From Paenibacillus athensensis (GTDB taxonomy: Bacteria; Bacillota; Bacilli; Paenibacillales; NBRC-103111), in the NCBI RefSeq assembly GCF_004514475.2, contig NZ_MYFO02000009.1, positions 1 to 64,000 of the forward strand: a stretch of DNA of 64,000 nt, in the 5' to 3' direction. Numbering within the stretch: position 1 is the stretch's first letter; each line of letters begins with the position of its first letter. Both the position numbers and the translations under genes were made by a program. The notes under the pieces are model-generated. The model was not told the origin of the DNA. It ran no database searches and was given only the letters and a program-made list of their open reading frames with translations. Positions 17,774 through 25,439 of this stretch are shown one piece after another.

Positions 17774-18532
17774 TTACCAAACTACGCGTGTACACACACT
17801 GTTGGCTACGGCTGCTGTTTTTTCATAATAGTAGGCCCAGCCGGATTGCGTGCCGCCCAGGGGATCGGCGATTTGGATCTTGGACTTGTCGTCATAGATG
17901 GCGTTGACAACCAGGCTGTGGCCCGTGGTCGCATAATGCCAATTGGCTCCTGTCGGATTCGAAATGCCCATCGAACCGGGCGCTTGCATCGTTACCACGT
18001 CGTAATATAAATCGTTGACCATCGTTGTCTGGCTGGGACTTGCCGAATAAATATAATAAACTTTACTTTGCTTGCCGTTTAAGTACGGCGCAAGCTTCGT
18101 CGGGTCTGTGCCGCTGGCATCGGTCCCCACAGCGGTTGCAATGGTAGACTGGCTATCGGAGGATCCGGCCAGATATTGCACCATGCTCTTTAATGTTGCC
18201 GGAACGCAGTAATTACTTTGCGTTTGCTGGTACATGGTGAATGTACCGGGTATTGAAATTTTGGTGGCTGCTGCTTTGGCTGTGGCGTTTCTTGCGGTAT
18301 CCTGAGTCGCGAGCTCGGCGGCGATCCGCAGTTTTTCAGTGACTTTTGCGGCATCGCTTTTGGACAGGCTTTTCAAATAGTTCTCATTTTGTGCAGGGGT
18401 CAATACGTGCTCGCCAGAGGGAGCCGCTCCTACTTTCTCAGCTTTATTCTCCTCTGCGCTGGCAACAGTAACAAACGAAGAAAGCAAGCCCACAGCCAAG
18501 AGAAAACCTAAAGCTTTATTTGTCTTTTTCAA
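17774..18532 (-). CDS. Secreted C39-like papain-fold protein
   Basis: The 252-residue protein has a Sec signal peptide (about residues 1-26, ending SFVTVASA). After a Lys/Ala/Glu-rich pro-region of about 75 residues comes a C39-like cysteine-peptidase fold: QQTQSNYCVPAT with Cys109, TGHSLVVNAIYDD with His205 and an IADPLGG Asp. This is the Peptidase_C39_2 layout; with only 252 residues it has no ABC transporter part. I chose TTG 18532, since an ATG three codons earlier forms part of the GAAAGGATG binding site itself. Function is unknown; secreted peptidase or peptide-binding roles are possible. The pro-region suggests a zymogen. Confidence 0.75.
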   Translation of the reverse strand: MKKTNKALGFLLAVGLLSSFVTVASAEENKAEKVGAAPSGEHVLTPAQNENYLKSLSKSDAAKVTEKLRIAAELATQDTARNATAKAAATKISIPGTFTMYQQTQSNYCVPATLKSMVQYLAGSSDSQSTIATAVGTDASGTDPTKLAPYLNGKQSKVYYIYSASPSQTTMVNDLYYDVVTMQAPGSMGISNPTGANWHYATTGHSLVVNAIYDDKSKIQIADPLGGTQSGWAYYYEKTAAVANSVCTRVVW

Positions 18533-18742
18533 AATAAACATCCTTTCATATTGGCATTTGTATATTGAAAGCTGGCCAGCTGTTCAATCCGCATCAGGTC
18601 TGTTGCAGACAAGGTGGATAGTTCATACTACAAGAGGGGGCGCGTATCGCGTGATCGCCCAAGTATGCTTACAAAGATTACTATACTGCAAAATTCATAT
18701 TTTTACAATATATGTATTTTTTTATAAAAGGTAAGCGCGCAG

Positions 18743-18783
18743 AAGCTCCAGAAGGAGGATTATCCTCGATTCCGGAGCTTTTT
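18743..18783 (+). terminator. Isolated terminator hairpin upstream of the GH81 gene
   Basis: AAGCTCC pairs with GGAGCTT, with inner pairs GAA/TTC and GAGG/CCTC, followed by TTTTT. No plus-strand gene precedes it, so it would end a short leader or small RNA. Confidence 0.6.
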
Positions 18784-18863
18784 GCGCTGTTTGCGGCAGA
18801 GGCGTGTTCGGTATGCTTATAAAAACTGGTAAAAATAATTTATTATTTACAAAAAATCGATCT

Positions 18864-18877
18864 CGTAAGCGCATACA
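18864..18877. promoter_or_regulatory. cre-like box upstream of the GH81 gene
   Basis: CGTAAGCGCATACA differs at one position from TGTAAGCGCATACA, a fit to the catabolite-responsive element (CcpA) pattern. The exact reverse complement of that sequence lies upstream of the GH5 gene at 63672-63685. Confidence 0.55.
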
Positions 18878-18931
18878 TCAAATTGATACAGTGAAGGAGC
18901 TTTCATCTGATTTATGAAGGAGGAATTTCAT

Positions 18932-21900
18932 GTGAGGCTTTATGGGAAAAAAAGGTGGGGCGGCTGGCTAGGGATGCTGCTCGCGGTGGTGCTTACGTTC
19001 GGGGCGGTGACGGTGTACCCGCCAACGACCGGGAGGGCAGCCGGTTCGTATTTGCTTTCGCTGAATCGACCGGCGTTTGCTTCGTCCGTTGAAGGGACGA
19101 GTTATACGGCGGACAAGGCGTTTGACGGCGACTTATCGTCGCGCTGGAGCAGCGAGTTTGCCGATCCGCAGTGGATTTATGTGGATTTGGGCGCGGTTGC
19201 GGCGATTGATCAAATTGTTTTGCGCTGGCAGAATTCGTATTCGAAGGCGTACAGTATTCAAGTGTCCAATGATGAAATCAACTGGACGACGATTTACACG
19301 ACAGCAGCGGGTGCTGGCGGTGTGGAGACGCTGGCGGTGTCGGGGAGCGGCCGCTATGTGCGGTTGTATTCGACGAAGCGCAAGTCGACGTTTGGCAATT
19401 CGCTGTACGAGTTCGAGGTATATGGAACTGGCGGGGCGAATCCGCCTCCGGCAGCGTTGGGCCCGAATGTGGCGCTGAATCGCCCGGTGACGGCTTCCTC
19501 TGCGGCGCAGCCGTCCGCAAATGCGGTGGATGGGAACGGGGCGAGCAGCTGGGCATCGAATGAGACGGACGACGAGTGGCTGTATGCCGATCTGGGAAGC
19601 GTGCGCACGCTGGGACGGGTTGTGGTGAAATGGGGTAGTAATCCGGGCCGCACGTTCGATATCCAGGTGTCCAATGACAGCACAAGCTGGACGACGGTTT
19701 ACCGCGAGCTGCACAGCACGGGTGAGACGCTGAATCTGCCTATGTATGCCAGTGGCCGTTATGTGAGGATGAAGGGCATTGTGGCGATGTCGGGCAACGG
19801 GTATTCGATTGCCGAGCTGCAGGCCTATGATTATGTGACAGGCGATCCTAAGCCGAGCTATACGATTCCGGCGCTTCCCGTCATTTCCACGGTGACGTCG
19901 GGGCAGGGCAGCTATGCGGTGAACGATCTGTCGATTCGCCAGCCGCGGTATCCGAACTATGCATCGGCCAATGTGACCTCATCGCCGATTCCGTCGAACG
20001 ATTGGTGGACCTCGCTGATGGTCGATCCGTTCGGCAGCGGGATTGTCGCTTTGCCGCTCAAGCTCAGGTATGCCAAGCAAGGGCTCGGGGTGCTGACGCC
20101 GGGAGCGGGATATCTGAAGACGGACGGCAACGGGCAAACCGCGGCAGGCAATCCCGACTTTTATTTGTCGGCGAGCAATATGTCGTGGGACACGCTGGTA
20201 AACCGGGTGACGGGCTACGGCGACTGGTCGGTGAATGTGGCGCTGAGCGATAATGCGGTCGATAAGATGAAAACGACGATTGTGAAGGGCTCGCCGTATT
20301 TATATGCGGAGTTTAGCGACCCGGCGTCGCCTGAGCTTTTTTTACCGAATGCGGTGCGGTTTTTCGATGATAGCAATCATACGGTGCTGACGACGGACGG
20401 GGTTCCCTGGACGGGCGATCATATTGGGGTGGAAGTCACGAATACGGACGGCGCGCCGACGCCTTCGATCGTGAAGCGGTATTACGGGCTGTTTGCGCCG
20501 CCGGGTACGGTGTTTACGCGGGCCGGGGTGAAGCTGAAGCTGCAGCTGGGCGGGGGGCAGACGTATTTGTCCTTGGCGGCGCTACCGGGGACGGCGGAGC
20601 TGAATTATTTTTATCAGCACGGTTATGCTTTTGTGACCGATACGCAGGTGACGTACAGTTTTAACGAGGCGACTGCGGATGTGACGACGAATTTCAAGGC
20701 GACGACGAGTCTGAAAAGGAACGGTTTTGCCAATACGACGCTGATGGCGCAGCTGCCGCATCAATGGAAGCTTACGACGACGCCGTTGACGGGAGTGACG
20801 TATCCGTCGATTCGCGGGTTGTTGAAGGTGACGGAAGGGAATATGTTTACAACCGTGAACAAGTTTTATGGGGTGGTGCCGCAGTTTACGGAGCCGGGGG
20901 ATTCGACGTATTCGCGCCAGACGCTGCTGTCTTATTTGGCGACGCTGGATTCGGAAACGAGCAAGAATCTCATGCAAAAGGATGCGTATTGGGAAGGGAA
21001 GAAGCTGCAGCCGCTGGCCATGGGGGCGCTGATGGCCGATCAGATCGGAAATGAGTCGTACAAGAATTTGTTTGTGGGCCGGATCAAGTCGATTTTGCTG
21101 GATTGGTATACGTATGGGTCTTCGAGCGATGATTATTATTGGGCCTATAATCCCGATTGGGGCACGCTGTATTACAAGCATAGCGATTACAGCTCGAATT
21201 CGGCGAGCTTTACGGATCATCATTTTACGGACGGGTATTTCGTGTTTGCGTCGACGATTTTGGCGATGTACGATGCGGATTTCAAGAATCAGTACGGCGG
21301 GATGGTGGAGCAGCTGATCCGCGATTATGCGAATCCTTCGAAGACGGATGCGCAGTATCCGTTTTTCCGTCATTTTGATCCGTATGAGGGTCATTCCTGG
21401 GCCGGCGGTTACGGCGATAATGCCAACGGGAACAATCAGGAGGCTGCGGGCGAAGCGTTATATAGCTGGGTGGCTGAATATTTGTGGGGGTTGACGACGG
21501 GAAATAAGGCGTACCGCGATGCCGGTATTTACGGGTTTACGACAGAGCTGAAGGCTGTGGAGCAATACTGGTTCAACTATGATCAAGATACGTGGCTGCC
21601 GGGCTATACGCATAAAACGGTCGGGCAGGTGTATGGCAGCGCGATTAATTTCGGGACGTTTTTCAGTGCGGTGCCGTATCATGTGTACGGAATTCACTGG
21701 CTGCCGACTGCGGAATATTTGACGAGCTACGGGTTTGACACCAGCAAGGCCGCGGGGTTGTACAGCGGGCTGGTGGCCGATAACGGCGGGCCGGAAACCG
21801 GCTGGTATCACACGATCTGGCCGATTCAGTCGCTGAGCGACACGCAGGCGGTGCTGAATAAATGGAGTACGGCGAATATGCAAAAGGATGCCATCGCCAA

Positions 21901-23074
21901 TACGTATTGGTTTGTCCACAATATGGCGACGCTCGGGCAGCGGACCAAGGACATCTGGGCGACGGGCGGGGCGAGTGCAAGTGTGTATAAAAACGGCTCC
22001 GCCTACAGCGCGATCGTCTGGAATCCGACGGGCAGTCCGGTGACGGTGACGTTCCGCAATGCGGCGGGAACGACCGGCTCGGCTACCGTGGCGGCCAAGT
22101 CGCTGGTGAAGGTGAACCCGCAGGCCGGGTCGCTGTTGACGCCGCCGTCGCTGACGGCAAGCGCGACGCAAAATAATGTCGGCCAGTCGATTGCGGTGAC
22201 GTTTGCAGATAACGCGGCATGGCGCACGGCGATTCAAACGGTCAAGGTGGACGGAACGGTCCTGGGCGCGGGACAATATGCGGTGACGGCGGGTAAAATT
22301 ACGTTTGGCGCATCCGTATTTACGGCCGCGAAGACGTATGCGATCGAGGTTGCGGCGACGGGGTATGCGAACGCGTCGGTCATGCAGCCGGTCGTGGACA
22401 ACGTGGCGCCGACGGCTCCGGCCAATCTGGCGGCGACGGCGGTGTCGAGCAGTCAGGTGAGCTTGAGCTGGACGGCTTCGACGGATAATGTGGGCGTCAG
22501 CGGCTATGACATCTACCGCAACGGCACGCAGGTAGGCACTTCCGCGACGACGTCTTACAACGACACGGGGCTTGCCGCAGCAACGTCCTACAGCTACTAC
22601 GTCAAAGCGCGGGATGCGGCCGGCAATGCCTCGGCGGCCAGCAACACGGTTAGTGTGACGACGCCGGGAAGCGGAGGAACGTATACCGCGCTGGCGCGCA
22701 GCGGCTGGACGGCGGTGACGAACCCGGTGAACGGCACGCCGGGGAATCTTTTTGACGGGGATATGTCTTCGCGTTGGACAACGGGCAAAAATATGGCCGC
22801 AGGCCACTCCATCATCGTCGATCTGCAAGCGGCGCAAAGCTTCCGGCGGATTGTGATGGACTCGACCGGCAACAATAACGACTATGCACGCGGCTACGAG
22901 GTGTATGTCTCCGGCGACGGATCGAGCTGGGGAAGTGCGGTTGCTGCCGGAGCGGGCAGCGGCCCGGTCGTGACCGTGGATTTTTCCACACAAACAGCGC
23001 GGTATATTCAGGTGGTGCTGACGGAAAGCGCGTCGAAATGGTGGTCGATCCGGGAGTTTAACGTGTACAACTAA
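18932..23074 (+). CDS. Secreted GH81 endo-beta-1,3-glucanase with discoidin and FN3 modules
   Basis: The 1380-residue exoenzyme has a signal peptide (about 10-38). Two F5/8-type C (discoidin) modules follow (about 45-165 and 175-300), then a GH81 catalytic domain (about 310-1035) with PSNDWWTSLMVDPFG, DHHFTDGYFVFA and the acidic DPYEGHSWAGG...GNNQEAAGEA region typical of this family. After it come a DUF1533-like module (about 1085-1160), an FN3 module (about 1165-1255) and a third discoidin module (to the end). It should cut beta-1,3-glucan of fungal or plant walls. GTG 18932 is chosen because AAGGAGG lies eight bases before it. It stands alone, with a cre-like box upstream. Confidence 0.88.
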   Translation: MRLYGKKRWGGWLGMLLAVVLTFGAVTVYPPTTGRAAGSYLLSLNRPAFASSVEGTSYTADKAFDGDLSSRWSSEFADPQWIYVDLGAVAAIDQIVLRWQNSYSKAYSIQVSNDEINWTTIYTTAAGAGGVETLAVSGSGRYVRLYSTKRKSTFGNSLYEFEVYGTGGANPPPAALGPNVALNRPVTASSAAQPSANAVDGNGASSWASNETDDEWLYADLGSVRTLGRVVVKWGSNPGRTFDIQVSNDSTSWTTVYRELHSTGETLNLPMYASGRYVRMKGIVAMSGNGYSIAELQAYDYVTGDPKPSYTIPALPVISTVTSGQGSYAVNDLSIRQPRYPNYASANVTSSPIPSNDWWTSLMVDPFGSGIVALPLKLRYAKQGLGVLTPGAGYLKTDGNGQTAAGNPDFYLSASNMSWDTLVNRVTGYGDWSVNVALSDNAVDKMKTTIVKGSPYLYAEFSDPASPELFLPNAVRFFDDSNHTVLTTDGVPWTGDHIGVEVTNTDGAPTPSIVKRYYGLFAPPGTVFTRAGVKLKLQLGGGQTYLSLAALPGTAELNYFYQHGYAFVTDTQVTYSFNEATADVTTNFKATTSLKRNGFANTTLMAQLPHQWKLTTTPLTGVTYPSIRGLLKVTEGNMFTTVNKFYGVVPQFTEPGDSTYSRQTLLSYLATLDSETSKNLMQKDAYWEGKKLQPLAMGALMADQIGNESYKNLFVGRIKSILLDWYTYGSSSDDYYWAYNPDWGTLYYKHSDYSSNSASFTDHHFTDGYFVFASTILAMYDADFKNQYGGMVEQLIRDYANPSKTDAQYPFFRHFDPYEGHSWAGGYGDNANGNNQEAAGEALYSWVAEYLWGLTTGNKAYRDAGIYGFTTELKAVEQYWFNYDQDTWLPGYTHKTVGQVYGSAINFGTFFSAVPYHVYGIHWLPTAEYLTSYGFDTSKAAGLYSGLVADNGGPETGWYHTIWPIQSLSDTQAVLNKWSTANMQKDAIANTYWFVHNMATLGQRTKDIWATGGASASVYKNGSAYSAIVWNPTGSPVTVTFRNAAGTTGSATVAAKSLVKVNPQAGSLLTPPSLTASATQNNVGQSIAVTFADNAAWRTAIQTVKVDGTVLGAGQYAVTAGKITFGASVFTAAKTYAIEVAATGYANASVMQPVVDNVAPTAPANLAATAVSSSQVSLSWTASTDNVGVSGYDIYRNGTQVGTSATTSYNDTGLAAATSYSYYVKARDAAGNASAASNTVSVTTPGSGGTYTALARSGWTAVTNPVNGTPGNLFDGDMSSRWTTGKNMAAGHSIIVDLQAAQSFRRIVMDSTGNNNDYARGYEVYVSGDGSSWGSAVAAGAGSGPVVTVDFSTQTARYIQVVLTESASKWWSIREFNVYN

Positions 23075-23082
23075 GCCCCCTC

Positions 23083-23111
23083 TTGACAATCGGCCCTTGG
23101 TGTTATAATAT
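23083..23111 (+). promoter_or_regulatory. Promoter of the leuA T-box transcript
   Basis: TTGACA (23083-23088) starts nine bases after the GH81 stop codon. The -10 is TAATAT (23106-23111, 17-base spacing) or the overlapping TATAAT (23104-23109, 15-base spacing). Confidence 0.75.
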
Positions 23112-23139
23112 TTGCCCTATATTGAATACGTTGATAAGG

Positions 23140-23410
23140 AATAGTACGGTTTTCCAAACGATCAGAGAGCTGCTGGACGGTGCGAAGCAGACGTGGAGGA
23201 AATCGGAACTCGCCTTGGAGTTGCTCGCTGAACCCGTTAGAGTAGGCCGAGCCGGAGCCTGACCGTTATATCAGGAGGGTGTGTGGTGGGTCCGTTCGCG
23301 GGCAGCCAGCAGCCGTAGAGCGCATGCCGGAAGGCATGAATTCGGAGTGGTACCGCGTAAGATGTCCAAGTCTTTCGTCTCTGTGAATCGGAGACGGAAG
23401 GCTTTTTTTG
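23140..23410 (+). ncRNA. T-box leader, probably leucine-specific
   Basis: The leader carries the AGAGAGC box of stem I (23164-23170), a candidate specifier codon CTC in GGAACTCGCC (23209-23211), and the T-box sequence GGAGTGGTACCGCG (23344-23357). A terminator with a 14-bp stem and seven T follows (23369-23409). In T-box control, uncharged tRNA pairs with specifier and T-box and prevents termination. CTC is a leucine codon and the gene behind it makes a leucine precursor, which supports the specificity. The 5' boundary is approximate. Confidence 0.9.
23369..23409 (+). terminator. T-box-controlled terminator
   Basis: The 14-bp stem AAGTCTTTCGTCTC/GAGACGGAAGGCTT is followed by seven T. Confidence 0.88.
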
Positions 23411-23464
23411 CGCGTTCGATCTTGGGCAGATGAGCTGAGCAACTTGATGAAGGGAAGGATTGTC

Positions 23465-25132
23465 ATGAAAAACGTGGAAAAGTACGCCAGAGGCTATTTT
23501 ATGCCGCCGCAAACGAGCTTGAATTGGACGAAAAAGGAATATATTACCGAGGCGCCGACCTGGTGCAGCGTGGACCTGCGCGACGGCAATCAGGCGCTGA
23601 TTGTGCCGATGAATTTGGAGGAGAAGCTGGAGTACTTCAAATTGCTGGTCGAGATCGGCTTTAAAGAAATCGAGGTGGGCTTCCCCGCGGCGTCGGAGAC
23701 GGAATTTGCTTTCCTGCGCACGCTGATCGAGCAGGATTTGATCCCGGACGATGTGACGATTCAGGTGTTGACCCAATCGCGGGAGCACATTATCCGCAAG
23801 ACGTTCCAGGCGCTGAAGGGCACGAAGAAGGCGGTTGTCCACCTGTACAATTCCACGTCGGTGGCGCAGCGGGAGCAGGTGTTCCGCAAATCGAAGGAAG
23901 AGATTATCGACATTGCGGTGAGCGGCGCGAAGCTGTTGAAGCAATGCGCGGAGGAGACGGAGGGCAACTTCCAGTTCCAATATTCGCCGGAAAGCTTTAC
24001 GGGGACGGAGATCGATTTTGCGCTGGAGATTTGCAATCGTGTGCTCGATGTGTGGCAGCCGACGGCGGAGCAGCCGGTTATCATCAATCTGCCGGCGACG
24101 GTGTCGATGTCGATGCCGCATGTGTACGCCAGCCAGATCGAATATATGAGCGAGCATTTGAGTTTCCGCGAGCATGTGATTGTATCGCTGCATCCGCATA
24201 ATGACCGGGGAACGGGCGTGGCCGACGCGGAGCTGGGCATGCTGGCCGGGGCGCAGCGCGTGGAAGGCACGTTGTTCGGCAATGGCGAACGGACCGGCAA
24301 TGTCGACATTGTGACGCTGGCGCTGAATATGTATTCCCACGGGGTTGATCCGAAGCTGAATTTCACCAACATTCCGGCGATCATCGCGGTTTACGAGCGT
24401 CTGACGAAAATGCGCGTAGGCGAAAGACATCCGTACGGGGGCGAGCTGGTGTTTACCGCATTCTCGGGCTCGCATCAGGATGCGATTGCCAAGGGCATGA
24501 AATGGCGCGAGGACGAAACGCCGGCGCACTGGTCGGTGCCTTATCTGCTGATCGATCCGAAGGATATCGGCCGCGAATACGAGGGCGACATTATCCGCAT
24601 CAACAGCCAGTCCGGCAAGGGCGGTATCGGGTATATTTTGCAGCAAAAATACGGTCTCGATCTGCCGGCAAAAATGCGCGAGAATTTCGGTTACTGCGTG
24701 AAAAACGTGTCCGACCAGCAGCAAAAGGAGCTGTTGCCGGATGAAATCTACCACATTTTTCAGCAGGAGTACGTCAATATCAAGACGCCGGTTGAGTTTG
24801 TCAATTACCGCTTTACGAGCAATGATGATTTTCAAACGGTCGTTACGATCCGTTCGGGCGGCGAGGTCAAGGAAATCGCCGGTAACGGCGACGGCCGACT
24901 CGATGCGATCAGCAATGCGCTGCAGACGGAGCTGGGCATTCAATACAGCGATTTGATCTACCGCGAGCACGCGCTGGAAACAGGCTCGAAGTCGCAAGCG
25001 GTCTCGTATATCGGCATCACGGCGGCGGATGGCAGCGTCTATTGGGGCTGCGGCATCGACGTTGACATTATGACCTCTTCGGTCAAAGCGCTGTTCAGCG
25101 CGGTCAACCAGATGAACCGGAAAACCAGTTAA
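23465..25132 (+). CDS. leuA: 2-isopropylmalate synthase (long, LeuA2 type)
   Basis: The 555-residue enzyme condenses 2-oxoisovalerate with acetyl-CoA, the first committed step to leucine. The N-terminal HMGL-like TIM barrel has DLRDGNQA at about residues 37-44, LHPHNDRGTG with metal-binding His and GNGERTGN. The C-terminal 130 residues form a LeuA dimer domain, the feedback site. The length and PPQTSLNWTKKEYI start resemble the long type found in actinobacteria and fungi rather than Bacillus LeuA. ATG 23465 is chosen with GGGAAGGATTG upstream. No other leucine genes follow, and a terminator closes the unit. Confidence 0.93.
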   Translation: MKNVEKYARGYFMPPQTSLNWTKKEYITEAPTWCSVDLRDGNQALIVPMNLEEKLEYFKLLVEIGFKEIEVGFPAASETEFAFLRTLIEQDLIPDDVTIQVLTQSREHIIRKTFQALKGTKKAVVHLYNSTSVAQREQVFRKSKEEIIDIAVSGAKLLKQCAEETEGNFQFQYSPESFTGTEIDFALEICNRVLDVWQPTAEQPVIINLPATVSMSMPHVYASQIEYMSEHLSFREHVIVSLHPHNDRGTGVADAELGMLAGAQRVEGTLFGNGERTGNVDIVTLALNMYSHGVDPKLNFTNIPAIIAVYERLTKMRVGERHPYGGELVFTAFSGSHQDAIAKGMKWREDETPAHWSVPYLLIDPKDIGREYEGDIIRINSQSGKGGIGYILQQKYGLDLPAKMRENFGYCVKNVSDQQQKELLPDEIYHIFQQEYVNIKTPVEFVNYRFTSNDDFQTVVTIRSGGEVKEIAGNGDGRLDAISNALQTELGIQYSDLIYREHALETGSKSQAVSYIGITAADGSVYWGCGIDVDIMTSSVKALFSAVNQMNRKTS

Positions 25133-25169
25133 CGGTAAGGAACATACAGCTTAAAATCAGCAGGAATGA

Positions 25170-25200
25170 AAACCAACTTCACATGAGGTTGGTTTTTTTT
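25170..25200 (+). terminator. Terminator of leuA
   Basis: The stem ACCAACTTC/GAGGTTGGT with a four-base loop is followed by eight T. Confidence 0.88.
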
Positions 25201-25214
25201 ATGTAACAGCTTAG

Positions 25215-25228
25215 TATTTACGTAAATA
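25215..25228. promoter_or_regulatory. LacI-type operator O1 upstream of the first tandem-sensor regulator
   Basis: TATTTACGTAAATA, a perfect 14-bp palindrome with the central CG typical of LacI-family operators. It lies about 100 bases upstream of the promoter. Confidence 0.65.
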
Positions 25229-25297
25229 AATGAAGAAAATAATGCCTTTTCGTTAGAAAAACAGCTTTAAAAACTTGGTTTTTTCAGTTTTATTAAT

Positions 25298-25311
25298 AAT
25301 ATACGTAAATA
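25298..25311. promoter_or_regulatory. LacI-type operator O2 next to the -35 box
   Basis: AATATACGTAAATA keeps the TACGTAAATA half of O1 with two differences. It ends two bases before the -35 hexamer. Confidence 0.5.
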
Positions 25312-25313
25312 TA

Positions 25314-25342
25314 TTGACGACTATCGTTTGTCATGATATAAA
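25314..25342 (+). promoter_or_regulatory. Promoter of the first lacI gene and the sugar operon
   Basis: TTGACG (25314-25319), a 17-base spacer and TATAAA (25337-25342). Confidence 0.75.
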
Positions 25343-25392
25343 TAGAGTATAAATCGTGTTAACCACACAAAAAGCTTCAGTTTCCGGTTAAT

Positions 25393-25406
25393 AATTTACG
25401 TAAATT
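25393..25406. promoter_or_regulatory. LacI-type operator O3 downstream of the promoter
   Basis: AATTTACGTAAATT, a perfect 14-bp palindrome, about 45 bases after the expected transcription start and 34 bases before the chosen start codon. Confidence 0.65.
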
Positions 25407-25439
25407 TATGAAATGCGAAGCGGCGACAAGGTGAGTGCG

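Larger units (their letters stand above)
18533..18931. other. Divergent intergenic region with terminator hairpin and cre-like box
   Basis: This 400-base AT-rich region separates the C39-like gene from the GH81 gene. It holds an isolated rho-independent terminator on the plus strand (18743-18783), a cre-like box (18864-18877) and AT-rich promoter-like stretches. I see no open frame with a binding site. Confidence 0.6.

Noticed and set aside
21458-23089. 543-codon minus-strand open frame
   Set aside because: Antisense to the GH81 gene, Arg-rich with no binding site.
23237-24997. 586-codon minus-strand open frame
   Set aside because: Antisense to leuA and its T-box leader.
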